Source: Actinomadura parmotrematis (GTDB lineage: Bacteria > Actinomycetota > Actinomycetes > Streptosporangiales > Streptosporangiaceae). From it: a stretch of DNA of 64,000 bases. Position 1 is the first letter of the stretch, and every line of letters begins with the position of its first letter. The position numbers were made by a program, and so were the translations under genes. Positions 45,925 to 56,719 of this stretch are shown here, one piece after another. The notes under the pieces are model-generated. The model was given only the letters and a program-made list of their open reading frames with translations, ran no database searches and was not told where the DNA came from. The stretch spans positions 310,001 to 374,000 of the forward strand of contig NZ_JAIBOA010000001.1 of assembly GCF_019458805.1 (NCBI RefSeq), given 5' to 3'.

Positions 45925-47232
45925 GTGATTTCCCGTATCGACCTGCGCGGCTCGCTCCCGGGCGACCTGCGCGCAACGCTGCCCCGCGCCGACTTCGACG
46001 TCGAGGCCGCCCTGGAGAAGGTGCGGCCCATCTGCGAGGACGTGCGCCATCGGGGCTCGGCGGCGGTACGGGAGCACACCGAGCGGTTCGACGGCGTCGA
46101 CCTGGAGTCCGCCCGCGTCCCCGCGGAGGCGGTCGCGGAGGCGCTCGCCGCGCTCGACCCGGCCGTCCGCGACGCGCTGGAGGAGGCGATCCGCCGCGCC
46201 CGCCTGGTCCACCGCGACCAGCGCCGCACCGACACCACCACGCGGGTCGTGCCCGGCGGCACCGTCACCGAGCGGTGGGTGCCGGTCGGCCGCGTCGGCC
46301 TGTACGTGCCGGGCGGCAACGCCGTCTACCCCTCCAGCGTGGTCATGAACGTGGTGCCCGCGCAGGAGGCCGGCGTCGGCTCGCTCGCGGTGACCTCGCC
46401 CCCGCAGAAGGAGTTCGGCGGCCGCCCCCACCCGGCGATCCTCGCCGCGTGCGCGCTGCTCGGCGTCGACGAGGTGTACGCCGCCGGCGGCGCCCAGGCG
46501 GTCGCGATGTTCGCCTACGGCACCGCCGAGTGCCCGCGCGCCGACCTGGTCACCGGCCCCGGCAACATCTACGTCGCCGCCGCCAAGCGGCTGCTGAAGG
46601 GCGTCATCGGCATCGACTCCGAGGCCGGCCCGACCGAGATCGCGATCCTCGCCGACGCGACCGCCGACCCCGTGCACGTCGCCGCCGACCTCATCAGCCA
46701 GGCCGAGCACGACGTCCTCGCCGCCGCCGTCCTCGTCACCGATTCGGCGGACCTCGCGGACGCCGTCGAGGCCGAGCTGCGCGCCCAGGTCGCCCGCACC
46801 AAGCACACCGAGCGCGTCACCGCCGCGCTCGCCGGCCGCCAGTCCGGCATCGTGCTGGTCGACGACGTGGACGCCGGCCTCGCGGTCGTGGACGCCTACG
46901 CCGCCGAGCACCTGGAGGTCCAGACCGCCGACGCCGGGGCCGTCGCGGCCCGCGTCCGCAACGCCGGCGCGATCTTCGTCGGGCCGCACGCGCCGGTCTC
47001 GCTCGGCGACTACCTGGCGGGCTCCAACCACGTGCTGCCGACCGGCGGCTGCGCCTGCCACTCCTCGGGCCTGTCGGTCCAGTCGTTCCTGCGCGGCATC
47101 CACGTCGTCGCCTACGACCGCAATGCCCTGGCCAACGCCACCGCCCGCGTCGTCACCCTCGCCGAGGCCGAGGACCTCCCCGCCCACGGCGCCGCCCTGA
47201 AGGCCCGCTTCGACTGGGAGATCCCCTCGTGA
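45925..47232 (+). CDS. hisD: Histidinol dehydrogenase
   Basis: 435 residues. [61 protein letters not shown] and the late [20 protein letters not shown] contain the NAD- and zinc-binding residues (Gln/His in SQAEHD). It oxidises histidinol to histidine in two steps. It opens the his operon and overlaps hisC. Confidence 0.97.
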   Translation: MISRIDLRGSLPGDLRATLPRADFDVEAALEKVRPICEDVRHRGSAAVREHTERFDGVDLESARVPAEAVAEALAALDPAVRDALEEAIRRARLVHRDQRRTDTTTRVVPGGTVTERWVPVGRVGLYVPGGNAVYPSSVVMNVVPAQEAGVGSLAVTSPPQKEFGGRPHPAILAACALLGVDEVYAAGGAQAVAMFAYGTAECPRADLVTGPGNIYVAAAKRLLKGVIGIDSEAGPTEIAILADATADPVHVAADLISQAEHDVLAAAVLVTDSADLADAVEAELRAQVARTKHTERVTAALAGRQSGIVLVDDVDAGLAVVDAYAAEHLEVQTADAGAVAARVRNAGAIFVGPHAPVSLGDYLAGSNHVLPTGGCACHSSGLSVQSFLRGIHVVAYDRNALANATARVVTLAEAEDLPAHGAALKARFDWEIPS

Positions 47233-48320
47233 CGACCCTCGACGAGTTGCCCATCAGGGACGACCTGCGGGGCAAGAGGCCTTACGGTGCGCCGCAGTTG
47301 GACGTGCCGTACGCGCTGAACACCAACGAGAACCCCTACCCGCCGTCCGAGGCGCTGGTGAAGGCGATCGGGGAGGCCGCCGCGGGCGTCGCGGGGTCGC
47401 TGAACCGCTACCCCGACCGCGACGCGGTCGCGCTGCGCGCCGACCTCGCGGCGTTCCTCGACTCCGATACTCCGGGCCTCGGCCTGGACGTCGACCGGGT
47501 GTGGGCGGCGAACGGCTCCAACGAGGTCCTCCAGCAGATCCTCCAGGCGTTCGGCGGGCCGGGCCGCACCGCGCTCGGCTTCGAGCCGTCCTACTCGATG
47601 CACCCGATCATCACCGGGGTGTCGGGGACGCGCTGGGTGAACGCCGCCCGCGACGACGACTTCGGCGTCGACCCGGGCGCGGCCGCCGCCGCGATCGCCG
47701 AGCACCGGCCCGACGTCGTGTTCCTCACCTCGCCCAACAACCCGACGGGCACCGCCCTGGACCCCGCCGTGCTCGCCGCCGTCCTGGACGCCGCGCCCGG
47801 CATGGTCGTGGTGGACGAGGCGTACGCCGAGTTCCGCCGGGCCGGCACGCCGTCGGCGCTGACGCTGCTGGACGGGCACCCGCGCCTCATCGTCACCCGC
47901 ACGATGTCCAAGGCGTTCGCGATGGCCGGCACCCGCCTCGGCTACCTCGCCGCCGACCCGGCGGTGATCGAGGCGCTGCTGCTCGTGCGGCTGCCCTACC
48001 ACCTGTCGGCCGTCACCCAGGCGGTGGCGCGCACCGCCCTCGCGCACGGCGCCGAGCTGCTCGGCACCGTCGACGCGCTGCGCCGCGAGCGCGACGGGCT
48101 CGTCGCCTGGCTGCGCGGCGAGGGCCTGGACGTCGCGGACTCCGACGCCAACTTCGTGCTGTTCGGGCGGTTCCCCGACCGGCGCCGCGTCTGGCAGGGC
48201 CTGCTGGACCGCGGCGTGCTGATCCGCGAGGTCGGGCCGCCCGCATGGTTGCGGGTGAGCGTCGGCACCCCCGAAGAGATGAACGCGTTCCGCACCGCGC
48301 TGAAGGAGACCCTGTCGTGA
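47229..48320 (+). CDS. hisC: Histidinol-phosphate aminotransferase
   Basis: 363 residues, fold type [55 protein letters not shown] and the PLP lysine in [18 protein letters not shown] are clear. GTG overlaps the hisD stop. Confidence 0.95.
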   Translation: MTTLDELPIRDDLRGKRPYGAPQLDVPYALNTNENPYPPSEALVKAIGEAAAGVAGSLNRYPDRDAVALRADLAAFLDSDTPGLGLDVDRVWAANGSNEVLQQILQAFGGPGRTALGFEPSYSMHPIITGVSGTRWVNAARDDDFGVDPGAAAAAIAEHRPDVVFLTSPNNPTGTALDPAVLAAVLDAAPGMVVVDEAYAEFRRAGTPSALTLLDGHPRLIVTRTMSKAFAMAGTRLGYLAADPAVIEALLLVRLPYHLSAVTQAVARTALAHGAELLGTVDALRRERDGLVAWLRGEGLDVADSDANFVLFGRFPDRRRVWQGLLDRGVLIREVGPPAWLRVSVGTPEEMNAFRTALKETLS

Positions 48321-48910
48321 GCCGGAAAGGGCGCGTCGAGCGCGCCACCAAGGAGACCAGCGTCCTCGTCGAGATCGACCTCGACGGCACCGGGACCGTG
48401 GACGTCGCGACCGGCGTCGGGTTCTACGACCACATGCTGGCCCAGCTCGGCAAGCACGGCGCGTTCGACCTGACCGTCAAGACCGACGGCGACCTGCACA
48501 TCGACAGCCACCACACGATCGAGGACACCGCGATCGCGCTCGGCCAGGCGTTCCGGCGGGCGCTCGGCGACAAGGCCGGCATCCGCCGCTTCGCCGACGC
48601 CTCGATCCCGCTGGACGAGGCGCTCGCGCAGGTCACCGTGGACGTGTCGGGCCGCCCCTACCTGGTGCACCGCGAGCCCGACGGCATGGCCCCGATGATC
48701 GGCCCGGACTACGACGTGACGATGACCCGGCACATCTTCGAGTCGTTCGTCGCCAACGCCCAGGTCGCACTGCACGTCCACGTGCCCTACGGCCGCAACG
48801 CCCACCACATCGTCGAGGCGCAGTTCAAGGCGCTGGCGCGGGCGCTGCGCGACGCGGTCGCCTTCGACCCGAAGGTCCACGGCATCCCCTCCACCAAGGG
48901 GGCCCTGTAG
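48317..48910 (+). CDS. hisB: Imidazoleglycerol-phosphate dehydratase
   Basis: 197 residues. Manganese ligands are in [38 protein letters not shown] and [17 protein letters not shown]. Monofunctional, without the phosphatase half of the enterobacterial enzyme. GTG overlaps the hisC stop. Confidence 0.97.
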   Translation: MSRKGRVERATKETSVLVEIDLDGTGTVDVATGVGFYDHMLAQLGKHGAFDLTVKTDGDLHIDSHHTIEDTAIALGQAFRRALGDKAGIRRFADASIPLDEALAQVTVDVSGRPYLVHREPDGMAPMIGPDYDVTMTRHIFESFVANAQVALHVHVPYGRNAHHIVEAQFKALARALRDAVAFDPKVHGIPSTKGAL

Positions 48911-48912
48911 CC

Positions 48913-49083
48913 GTGGACGTGGCGGGTCTGCACCTGACCTACGCCGGCATCGCGCTGTTCGGCCTCGGCCTGTTCCTGCTCGCGGGCGTCTTCAGCCTGC
49001 TGCGGCAGGGCCTGAAGGCGGGGGCGGTCATCGTGCTGGTACTGGCGGCGCTCGCCTTCGCCGGAGGAGTGATGTGGCAGTGA
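48913..49083 (+). CDS. Small two-helix membrane protein within the his operon
   Basis: 56 residues, GTG start 2 nt after the hisB stop. Two hydrophobic helices (about 9-28 and 35-53) are joined by the basic turn [10 protein letters not shown]; the end is GGVMWQ. Its last 10 nt overlap hisH. Small membrane ORFs between hisB and hisH recur in actinobacterial his operons as far as I recall. Function unknown. Confidence 0.6.
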   Translation: MDVAGLHLTYAGIALFGLGLFLLAGVFSLLRQGLKAGAVIVLVLAALAFAGGVMWQ

Positions 49084-49724
49084 GCACCAAGGACATCGTC
49101 GTGCTGGACTACGGGTCGGGGAACCTGCGCTCGGTCGAGCGGGCCGTGGCCCGCCAGGGCGCGCGGGTCACCGTGACCTCCGACTGGGACGCCGCGCTGG
49201 GCGCCGACGGCCTGGTCGTGCCGGGCGTCGGCGCGTTCGCGGCCTGCATGGCGGGGCTGCGCGCCATCCGCGGCGAGCAGATCATCGGCCGCCGGCTCGC
49301 CGGGGGCCGCCCGGTCATCGGGGTCTGCGTCGGCATGCAGATCCTGTTCGCCAAGGGCGTCGAGCACGGCGTCACCACCGAGGGCTGCGACGAGTGGCCG
49401 GGCACCGTGGAGTCCCTCGACGCGCCCGTCCTGCCGCACATGGGGTGGAACACCGTGGACGCCCCGCGGGGCAGCGCCCTGTTCGCGGGCCTGGACGCCG
49501 GCGCCCGCTTCTACTTCGTGCACTCCTACGGGGTGCGGCGCTGGGAGCTGGAGCCCGACCCGGCCGGCCACTTCGCGCCGCCGCTCGTCACCTGGGCCGA
49601 GCACGGCGACCGGTTCGTCGCGGCCGTGGAGAACGGCCCGCTGACCGCGACCCAGTTCCATCCCGAGAAGTCCGGCGACGCCGGCGCCCAGCTGTGGAAG
49701 AACTGGCTGTCCACCCTCTCCTAG
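49074..49724 (+). CDS. hisH: Imidazole glycerol phosphate synthase, glutaminase subunit
   Basis: 216 residues, class I amidotransferase. [16 protein letters not shown] at the start, nucleophile Cys in [10 protein letters not shown], and His/Glu of the triad in QFHPEKSG. It feeds ammonia to HisF. GTG 49074 is 6 nt after GGAGG inside the preceding small gene. Confidence 0.95.
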   Translation: MAVSTKDIVVLDYGSGNLRSVERAVARQGARVTVTSDWDAALGADGLVVPGVGAFAACMAGLRAIRGEQIIGRRLAGGRPVIGVCVGMQILFAKGVEHGVTTEGCDEWPGTVESLDAPVLPHMGWNTVDAPRGSALFAGLDAGARFYFVHSYGVRRWELEPDPAGHFAPPLVTWAEHGDRFVAAVENGPLTATQFHPEKSGDAGAQLWKNWLSTLS

Positions 49725-49758
49725 CCGCCCGACTCCGAGAAACGAGGACCACGACCCC

Positions 49759-50487
49759 ATGACGCTCACGCTCCTTCCCGCCGTCGACGTCGCCGACGGC
49801 CAGGCCGTCCGCCTGGTGCAGGGCGAGGCGGGCACCGAGACCGGCTACGGCGCGCCGCTGGAGGCGGCCCTCGCCTGGCAGTCGGCGGGGGCCGAGTGGA
49901 TCCACCTGGTCGACCTGGACGCGGCGTTCGGCCGCGGCTCCAACCGCGAGCTGCTGCGCGAGGTGACCGGCCGCCTCGACGTGAAGGTGGAGCTGTCCGG
50001 CGGCATCCGCGACGACGCGTCCCTGGAGGCGGCGCTCGCGACCGGCTGCGCCCGCGTCAACATCGGCACCGCGGCGCTGGAGGACCCGGCCTGGTGCCGC
50101 AAGATCATCGCCGAGTACGGGGACCGGATCGCCGTCGGCCTGGACGTGCGCGGCACCACCCTCGCCGCCCGCGGCTGGACCGAGGAGGGCGGCGACCTGT
50201 GGGAGGTGCTGGACCGGCTGGAGGCCGACGGCTGCCCCCGCTACGTCGTCACCGACGTCACCAAGGACGGCACGCTGCGCGGCCCGAACACCGACCTGCT
50301 GAAGCAGGTGTGCGCCCGCACCGACAAGCCCGTCATCGCCTCGGGCGGGGTGTCGTCGCTGCGGGACCTGCGCGACCTCGCCGCCCTCACCGGCGACGGC
50401 GTGGAGGGCGCGATCGTCGGCAAGGCCCTGTACGCGCAGGCGTTCACCCTGGAAGAGGCGCTCGCCGCCGTGCGGGCGGCGTCGTGA
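49759..50487 (+). CDS. priA: ProFAR isomerase HisA, probably bifunctional PriA (HisA/TrpF)
   Basis: 242 residues, TIM barrel. [64 protein letters not shown] and [11 protein letters not shown] are typical. In actinobacteria this enzyme usually also does the TrpF step of tryptophan synthesis; no separate trpF is in the window, which neither proves nor refutes it. Catalytic Asp are in AVDV and VTDV. Confidence 0.9.
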   Translation: MTLTLLPAVDVADGQAVRLVQGEAGTETGYGAPLEAALAWQSAGAEWIHLVDLDAAFGRGSNRELLREVTGRLDVKVELSGGIRDDASLEAALATGCARVNIGTAALEDPAWCRKIIAEYGDRIAVGLDVRGTTLAARGWTEEGGDLWEVLDRLEADGCPRYVVTDVTKDGTLRGPNTDLLKQVCARTDKPVIASGGVSSLRDLRDLAALTGDGVEGAIVGKALYAQAFTLEEALAAVRAAS

Positions 50488-51245
50488 CGGTCGCGGTCCG
50501 CGTCATCCCCTGCCTGGACGTCGACGCCGGGCGGGTCGTCAAGGGCGTCAACTTCGCGAACCTGCGCGACGCCGGCGACCCCGTCGAGCTGGCCCGCCGC
50601 TACGACGCCGAGGGCGCCGACGAGCTGACGTTCCTGGACATCACCGCCTCCTCCGGCGACCGGTCCACCACCTACGAAGTGGTGCGCCGCACCGCCGAGC
50701 AGGTGTTCATCCCGCTGACCGTCGGCGGCGGCGTCCGCACCGTGCAGGACGTCGACCGGCTGCTGCGGGCCGGCGCCGACAAGGTGTCGATCAACACCGC
50801 GGCGATCGCCCGCCCGGAGTTCCTGCGCGAGGCCGCGCACCGCTACGGGTCGCAGTGCGTGGTGCTGTCGGTCGACGCGCGGCGCGCGCCGGGCACCGCG
50901 TCCGGCTACGAGGTCACCACGCACGGCGGCCGCAAGGGCACCGGCATCGACGCGGTCGCGTGGGCGGCGCGCGGGCAGGAGCTCGGCGCCGGCGAGATCC
51001 TGCTGAACTCCATGGACGCCGACGGCACCAAGAACGGCTTCGACCTGGAGATGCTGCGGCAGGTCCGCGCGGCGGTGACCGTCCCGGTGATCGCCTCGGG
51101 CGGGGCGGGCGCCGTCGGCGACTTCGCGCCCGCCGTCGCGACGGGCGCGGACGCGGTGCTCGCCGCCAGCGTGTTCCACTTCGGCGAGGTGCAGATCGGC
51201 GAGGTCAAGGACGCCCTGCGCGCGGCGGGCAACGTCGTCCGGTGA
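50484..51245 (+). CDS. hisF: Imidazole glycerol phosphate synthase, cyclase subunit
   Basis: 253 residues, TIM barrel. [69 protein letters not shown] and [11 protein letters not shown] carry the two catalytic Asp. GTG overlaps the priA stop. It closes the his run in this window. Confidence 0.96.
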   Translation: MTVAVRVIPCLDVDAGRVVKGVNFANLRDAGDPVELARRYDAEGADELTFLDITASSGDRSTTYEVVRRTAEQVFIPLTVGGGVRTVQDVDRLLRAGADKVSINTAAIARPEFLREAAHRYGSQCVVLSVDARRAPGTASGYEVTTHGGRKGTGIDAVAWAARGQELGAGEILLNSMDADGTKNGFDLEMLRQVRAAVTVPVIASGGAGAVGDFAPAVATGADAVLAASVFHFGEVQIGEVKDALRAAGNVVR

Positions 51246-51260
51246 CGCGCCCGTGACGGG

Positions 51261-51286
51261 GCCCGCCGGTGCTCTAGCCGGCGGGC
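51261..51286. terminator. Stem-loop between hisF and the convergent PPOX gene
   Basis: Perfect 9-bp arms GCCCGCCGG (51261-51269) and CCGGCGGGC (51278-51286) with an 8-nt loop that contains the PPOX stop codon. It could terminate both units. Confidence 0.55.
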
Positions 51287-51684
51287 TCCACGACGCGCCT
51301 CGTCATGCCCTTCGCGTCGGGGTCGATGCCCCAGGAGAACACCGTCTCGGGGTGGACGCGGATGACGTCGCCGCTCAGGTGCCCGTCGGACGGCGCGTGT
51401 CCGGCGACGGCCTCGGCGCGGCCGCGGATCTCGACGCCGCGCACCGTCCAGGGGTCGACGGAGGCGATGTCGTCGACGACGAACGCGACACGCGGGTTGC
51501 CCTGGACGTTGCGGAACTTGCGGCTCGCGGCCATGTTCCAGCCGTAGATGTCGATGGTGCCGTGCGCGGCGTCGTAGCGGAACCCGACGGGGTTGTTCTG
51601 CGGGTCGCCGCCGGCGGCGACGGTGGCGAGGCGGCCGAGGCGCTGGGTGCGCAGGTAGGCGAGTTCGGTGTCGGTGAGGCTCAT
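51274..51684 (-). CDS. PPOX-class F420-dependent oxidoreductase
   Basis: 136 residues, split beta-barrel. [59 protein letters not shown] and [13 protein letters not shown] match the MSMEG_5819-like PPOX subfamily thought to use F420 or FMN. ATG 51684 overlaps the CocE stop (ATGA); ATG 51693 is also possible and has GAGG 7 nt upstream. Substrate unknown. Confidence 0.85.
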   Translation of the reverse strand: MSLTDTELAYLRTQRLGRLATVAAGGDPQNNPVGFRYDAAHGTIDIYGWNMAASRKFRNVQGNPRVAFVVDDIASVDPWTVRGVEIRGRAEAVAGHAPSDGHLSGDVIRVHPETVFSWGIDPDAKGMTRRVVEPAG

Positions 51685-53390
51685 GCCTGCCATCCTGGAT
51701 CCTCGACCGCGCTTGAGGTCAACTCCGCGGCGGGGTCGGCGACGACGTGCTCGGGGGTGCGGTCGGCGATCGGCAGCAGGATCGCCGAGGGGTGCGCGGG
51801 GTCGTGGTACAGCTCCTGCTCGGCGTCGACCATCGCGCCGGCGGCGGCGAGGGGCGCGCCGGTGCCGGGGTTGGCGGCGACCTTGGGGTAGGCGCCGCTC
51901 GTCACGTGCACGCGGATGCGGTGGCCGGGCCGGAACCGGTGCCCGGCCGGCCAGAGGTCGACCAGGACGCGCCGTACCTCGCCGCCGGCGGGCGCGAGCC
52001 GGAGGCCGCCCTCGCAGACGTTGCGGGACGTCCCGTCGGGCGCGACGTCGCAGAGCCGCACGACGAAGTCGGCGGCCGGGCGGCTGGAGCGCACGTACAG
52101 CTCGGCCCGCACGGGGCCGACGACGTCGACGGCGCGGTCCAGCGCGGGGGAGGAGAACACCAGCACGTCGTCGCGGCGCTCCAGCGGCCGGTTGTCGACC
52201 GGCCGGGAGCTGCCGAGCAGCGTCGGGCCGCCGAGCGCGGGCGTCGGGCGGCGCGGGTCGTAGCGGTAGCGCGACGGCGGGTGCTCCTGCGGGCCGGCGG
52301 CGCCGAGGCCGCCGCCGGCGTGCAGGTGCCGGCGCTCGTAGCGGGTGCCGGGCGGCGGCCAGTCGCGGTAGTCGCGCCACTCGCGGGCGCCGGTCACGTA
52401 GACGCGGACGGGGTCGGGGCGCAGGCCGGACGGGTCGCCGCGCAGGTGGGCGCGGAACCAGGCGAGCGACTCGCGGAACGACACCAGGGCGTGGCGGGCG
52501 TCGGTGTGCCACCAGGGGCCGATGGTGAGCTGCGGGGCGTGCCCGGCGGCGCGGAGCGCCAGGTAGTCCTTGACCAGCCAGGGCAGGAAGATGTCGTACC
52601 AGCCGCCGAGGAGCGCGACGGGCGCCTCGACGCTCCCGACGGTGGCGCTGAAGTCGCGCCGGTCCCAGTAGGCGGAGGGGGCGCCCGGATCCGTCCCGTG
52701 GTGGGCGATGAGGTCCTGGTAGAAGCGCATCGGGACGCCGCCCGCCGCCACGTCCAGCTCCGGCAGCGGCCGCCCGGACGCCGCGGCGCGCACGGCGCGG
52801 CGGCGCGACAGGAGCGGGCCGGTCAGCATCCCCAACGGCTGCTGCTGGCGGTGGGTGAGGTCGGTCCAGGTGAGGGTGGACTCCAGCGCGAACGAGCCGC
52901 CGACGTAGGCGGCGTCGCGGAACGACGACGCGGTGATCTGCAGCGACATGGCCCGGAGGGCGGGGCCGGCCTCGGCGGCGAGCGCCCAGGCGGAGTAGCC
53001 GAGGTAGCTGGCGCCGTAGGTGCCGAACGTCCCGCCGAACCAGGGCTGGTCCTTCATCCAGGCGACGGTGGCGAGGCCGTCGTCGCGCTCGTCGCCGAGC
53101 GGGTCGAACGCGCCGCCGGACCCGAAGGTGCCGCGGGCGCTCTGCACGAGGAGCCGGAACCCGAACGGCACGAACGGCAGGCCGTTCAGGACCGCCGCCG
53201 GGCCGCGCCGCCCGTAGGGGGTGCGGACGAGGATCGTCGGCGGCGGGCGGCGCGCGCCGGCGGGGCTGTAGAGGTCGGCGAGCAGCGTCGTGCCGTCCGG
53301 CATGGGGACCGGCAGGTCGCGCTCGACGGTGTAGCGGGGGAGTCGGCGGCGCAGCGGGGCGGGCACGGGCAGGCGGTTCCTGAGGGCCAT
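51681..53390 (-). CDS. CocE/NonD family hydrolase (X-Pro dipeptidyl-peptidase-like)
   Basis: 569 residues. Alpha/beta hydrolase with Ser128 in [13 protein letters not shown] and early [18 protein letters not shown]...ILVRTPYGR, a helical cap, and a C-terminal jelly-roll ([31 protein letters not shown]). Family members cleave esters, amides or acyl groups, such as cocaine esterase or cephalosporin acylases. No signal peptide, so cytoplasmic. Coupled to the PPOX gene. Confidence 0.9.
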   Translation of the reverse strand: MALRNRLPVPAPLRRRLPRYTVERDLPVPMPDGTTLLADLYSPAGARRPPPTILVRTPYGRRGPAAVLNGLPFVPFGFRLLVQSARGTFGSGGAFDPLGDERDDGLATVAWMKDQPWFGGTFGTYGASYLGYSAWALAAEAGPALRAMSLQITASSFRDAAYVGGSFALESTLTWTDLTHRQQQPLGMLTGPLLSRRRAVRAAASGRPLPELDVAAGGVPMRFYQDLIAHHGTDPGAPSAYWDRRDFSATVGSVEAPVALLGGWYDIFLPWLVKDYLALRAAGHAPQLTIGPWWHTDARHALVSFRESLAWFRAHLRGDPSGLRPDPVRVYVTGAREWRDYRDWPPPGTRYERRHLHAGGGLGAAGPQEHPPSRYRYDPRRPTPALGGPTLLGSSRPVDNRPLERRDDVLVFSSPALDRAVDVVGPVRAELYVRSSRPAADFVVRLCDVAPDGTSRNVCEGGLRLAPAGGEVRRVLVDLWPAGHRFRPGHRIRVHVTSGAYPKVAANPGTGAPLAAAGAMVDAEQELYHDPAHPSAILLPIADRTPEHVVADPAAELTSSAVEDPGWQA

Positions 53391-53436
53391 GCGGTCTCCC
53401 GGACGGGGGTTACTGCCAGGTGGTCACGGTAGCCGC

Positions 53437-54345
53437 TCACGCCCCGATCAGGAACGGCCAGAGGGGGGACGCCGCGGTGGCGCGTCCGCCCAGCTCGGCG
53501 GCCCAGGCGTGCTCGCTGCCGTATTCCTCGCGCCACGACCAGAGGCGCAGCGTGACCGTGTGCAGGGGGTGCTCGGCGGTGACGCCGAGGGCGCCGTGGA
53601 CCTGGTGGGCGATGGCGGCGGCGGTCCCGGCGGCGCGCGAGGCGTTCGCCTTGGCGGCGGCGACGGCGACCGGGTCGTCCGGCGCGCGGACGGCGGCGCG
53701 GACCGCGACGTCGGCGACGACCGCCTCGCCCGCCAGCTCGGCGACGGCCTGCTGGACGGCCTGGAAGCGGCCGAGCGGGCGGCCGAACTGCTCGCGCTCG
53801 CCCGCGTAGCGGACCGTGAGGTCCAGCGCGCGGCGCAGGGCGCCGGTGAGCTGGACGGCGCGCGCGAGGGCGCCGCGCGTCCGCAGGTCGGCGGTGCAGG
53901 GGCCGGACGCGGTCGGTTCGGGGCCGAGGACGACGCGGTCGCGGGGCTCGCCCGCCAGGTTCGCGCCGGGGGCGGCGTCGAACCGGCCGCGCTCGTAGTA
54001 GTCGAGGCGGTCGCCGTTCACGACGGCGATGCCGCGGGCGTCGCGGGCCCAGGGGACGCGGGCCAGGTCGTCCGCGGCGGCGGCGGTGAGCGGACCGTCC
54101 GGCAGGGGCAGGCCCGCCTCGGCGAGGAGCCGCCCGGCGAGCCAGCCGGTCTCGGCGAGCGGGACGGCGGCGGCCCGGTACCCGGCGGTGCGGAGGACGG
54201 CCGCGGCGTCCTCCAGGGTGCCGCCGCTGCCCCCGGCGTCCTCGGGGACGCCGACGGTGGTGAGCCCGGCGGCGGTGAGGGCGGCCCACACGTCACCGCC
54301 TCCGGCGAAGATGCGGTCGGCGGTGGCGGCGAGCAGGTCGTCCAT
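53437..54345 (-). CDS. Acyl-CoA dehydrogenase, small (FadE-type) subunit
   Basis: 302 residues, shorter than the usual 380. The N-terminal helical region and C-terminal four-helix domain (REQFGRPLGRFQAVQQAVAELAGEAVVADV, AKANASRAAGTAAAIAHQVHGALGVTAEHPLH) are present but the middle beta domain is reduced and no catalytic Glu is evident near the end. This is the build of one half of actinobacterial alpha2beta2 acyl-CoA dehydrogenases used for steroid or branched side chains. ATG abuts the stop of the partner gene (TGAATG). Confidence 0.85.
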   Translation of the reverse strand: MDDLLAATADRIFAGGGDVWAALTAAGLTTVGVPEDAGGSGGTLEDAAAVLRTAGYRAAAVPLAETGWLAGRLLAEAGLPLPDGPLTAAAADDLARVPWARDARGIAVVNGDRLDYYERGRFDAAPGANLAGEPRDRVVLGPEPTASGPCTADLRTRGALARAVQLTGALRRALDLTVRYAGEREQFGRPLGRFQAVQQAVAELAGEAVVADVAVRAAVRAPDDPVAVAAAKANASRAAGTAAAIAHQVHGALGVTAEHPLHTVTLRLWSWREEYGSEHAWAAELGGRATAASPLWPFLIGA

Positions 54346-55470
54346 TCAGCGCACTCCCAGGCCGCGCGCGACGATGCCGCGCAGGATCTCGCTGGTCCCG
54401 CCGCGCAGCGTGAAGCCGGGCGCCTGCACGACCGCCTGGGCGAGGGCGCGGGCGAGCGGGTCGGGGGAGCCGGGGTCGGGCTCGATCCCGGCGTGCTCGC
54501 GGACGGCGGCGGTGATCTCGGACTCGAAGCGGGTGCCGAGATCCTTGACCAGGGCCGCCTCCGCGGCCGGGGTGCGGCCGGCGTCCAAGGCGGCGGCGAC
54601 GCCGAGGGACGCCTGCCGCAGCGCCCAGAGGCGGGCGGCGAGGCGGCCGAGCGCGGCGGCGGGCAGCGCGCCGCGCTCGTGCGCGAGGCGCAGCAGCGGG
54701 AAGGTGCTGAGGACGCGCTCGGGGCCGCTCCGCTCGTAGGCGAGCTCGGCGGTGACCTGCGCCCAGCCGTTGCCGGGGGCGCCGAGGACCAGCGCGTCCG
54801 GGACGCGGGCGCCGTCGAGCACGACCTCGTTGAAGTGGTGGTCGCCCGACAGCGAAAGGATCGGGCGGACCGTCACGCCGTCGGCGGGCAGCGGGACGAG
54901 GAACTGGGTGAGCCCGGCGTGCCGCTCGGAGCCGGGCTCGCTGCGGGCCAGGACGCAGATCGCGTGCGCGAGGTGCGCGCCGCTCGTCCAGACCTTGGTG
55001 CCGGTGAGGCGCCAGCCGTCGCCGTCGCGCTCGGCGCGGGTGCGGACGGAGGCCAGGTCGGACCCGGCGTCGGGCTCGCTCATGCCGATCGCGAAGAAGC
55101 ACTCGCCGCGCGCGATCGCCGGGAGGAAGCGGCGCTTCTGCTCCTCCGAGCCGTGGTGGAGCAGGCTCGGCCCGATCTGCCGGTCGGCGATCCAGTGCGC
55201 GCCGACCGGCGCGCCGGCGGCGAGCAGCTCCTCCACGACGACGAACCGCTCCAGCGGGGAGCGGCCGTGCCCGCCGTAGCGGGCGGGCAGCGTCATGCCG
55301 AGCCAGCCGCGGGCGCCGAGGGCGCGGCTGAAGGCGGGGTCGGCGCCGGTGAGCCAGCAGTCGGCGCGCGGCTCGAAGTCCGCCGCGGCCAGGAACGCCC
55401 GCACCTCGGCGCGCAGCGCGGCGGCCTCGGGCGGAAGCGTCCCCGGTTCCAGCTCCGGCAGTGCGGCCAC
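54346..55470 (-). CDS. Acyl-CoA dehydrogenase, large (FadE-type) subunit
   Basis: 374 residues. FAD-binding segments FFAIGMSEPDAGSDLASVRTRAERDGDGWRLTGTKVWTSGAH, a beta domain, AELAYERSGPERVLSTFPLL with the possible catalytic Glu, and C-terminal GFTLRGGTSEILRGIVARGLG. It should pair with the 302-residue product of the next gene to form a heteromeric enzyme. GTG start with AGGAGG 6 nt upstream. Confidence 0.9.
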   Translation of the reverse strand: MAALPELEPGTLPPEAAALRAEVRAFLAAADFEPRADCWLTGADPAFSRALGARGWLGMTLPARYGGHGRSPLERFVVVEELLAAGAPVGAHWIADRQIGPSLLHHGSEEQKRRFLPAIARGECFFAIGMSEPDAGSDLASVRTRAERDGDGWRLTGTKVWTSGAHLAHAICVLARSEPGSERHAGLTQFLVPLPADGVTVRPILSLSGDHHFNEVVLDGARVPDALVLGAPGNGWAQVTAELAYERSGPERVLSTFPLLRLAHERGALPAAALGRLAARLWALRQASLGVAAALDAGRTPAAEAALVKDLGTRFESEITAAVREHAGIEPDPGSPDPLARALAQAVVQAPGFTLRGGTSEILRGIVARGLGVR

Positions 55471-55511
55471 GGGCGCCTCCTCGCGATCGCAAGGAGGCTA
55501 TCCGCCCGCGC

Positions 55512-55529
55512 CCGCCGGGGCGCCGGCGG
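55512..55529 (-). terminator. Stem-loop after ohr
   Basis: CCGCCGG-GGCG-CCGGCGG, a perfect 7-bp stem just 5 nt beyond the ohr stop in the minus direction. Confidence 0.5.
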
Positions 55530-55533
55530 CCCC

Positions 55534-55947
<414 letters not shown>

Positions 55948-55992
55948 GGGAGCCTCCTGCGCGGCGGGGATGATCCGGTCCATTCAACGTAG

Positions 55993-56013
55993 CACAATTC
56001 AGTTGTGTACAAC
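55993..56013. promoter_or_regulatory. OhrR operator in the ohr-ohrR intergenic region
   Basis: Two overlapping palindromes, CACAA-TTCAG-TTGTG (55993-56007) and GTTGT-GT-ACAAC (56002-56013), in the only AT-rich patch of the gap. Known OhrR boxes are TACAATT-AATTGTA-like. One site can serve both divergent genes and respond to hydroperoxide through OhrR. Confidence 0.7.
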
Positions 56014-56031
56014 CAAAGGTAGGATGGCGGC

Positions 56032-56496
56032 ATGGACCGCACCGCCGCCGACGCCGCCGACCTGCTGAAGCTCGACCTCCAGGTCTGCTTCTCCCTGCAC
56101 GCGACCGCGCGCGCCTTCGACGCCGCCTACCGCCCCCTGCTGCGCGAGCTCGGCCTCACCTACCCGCAGTACCTGGTGATGCTGGCGCTCTGGGAGCGCG
56201 GCGCCCTCACCGTCAAGGAGCTCGGCCGCGCCCTCCGCCTGGACTCGGGCACCCTGTCGCCGCTGCTGAAGCGCCTGGAGGCCGCGGGCCTCGTCCGCCG
56301 CGCCCGCGACCCCCGCGACGAGCGCTCGGTGACGGTCGCCCCGACGGACGCCGGCGCGGCCCTGCGCGAGCGCGCCGGCGCCGTCCCGCACCGCATCATG
56401 GAGGCGACCGGCCTCGGCGCCGCCGAACTGATCGAGCTGCGCCGCACCCTCGACGACCTCACCGCCGCCCTCGACACGGCCGCCCGGCGCCCGTAG
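56032..56496 (+). CDS. ohrR: MarR-family hydroperoxide sensor OhrR
   Basis: 154 residues, winged helix. LLKLDLQVCFSLHATARAF carries the redox Cys19 typical of OhrR. YPQYLVMLALWERGALTVKELGRALRLDSGTLSPLLKRLEAAGLV is the DNA-recognition unit and RRARDPRDERSVTVAPT the wing. It represses ohr until Cys is oxidised. Divergent pairing with ohr makes the call firm. Confidence 0.93.
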   Translation: MDRTAADAADLLKLDLQVCFSLHATARAFDAAYRPLLRELGLTYPQYLVMLALWERGALTVKELGRALRLDSGTLSPLLKRLEAAGLVRRARDPRDERSVTVAPTDAGAALRERAGAVPHRIMEATGLGAAELIELRRTLDDLTAALDTAARRP

Positions 56497-56499
56497 GAG

Positions 56500-56680
56500 G
56501 CGGAGCCCGGCGCCGCGATCGGCGACCCCGCCGGGGCGCTCGCGGCGGCGCTCGCCCGGCTGCGCGAGCGCAGCGGCCCGACCTTCCGCCGCATCGAGCG
56601 CCTCCCCGGCGGCGACCTGCGCTCCGCCGCCCTGGCCACGGCCCTGTCCCGCCGCACCCTGCCGTCCCCGGCCCCGGCCA
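56500..56680 (+). pseudogene. Remnant of a helix-turn-helix regulator N-terminus
   Basis: In the frame of position 56521 the DNA reads GDPAGALAAALARLRERSGPTFRRIERLPGG...LRSAALATALSRRTLPSP. This is how actinobacterial XRE-like HTH proteins begin (GDPAELVAALRRLKERSGLTYRQLE...LPRP style). There is no start codon, the recognition helix is damaged, and the frame runs into the antisense of the next gene by 56754. Read as a decayed fragment. Confidence 0.4.
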
Positions 56681-56719
56681 GGCGTTCGCCCTCCCGGGCG
56701 CCGCCTGGCCGGGCGCCGA

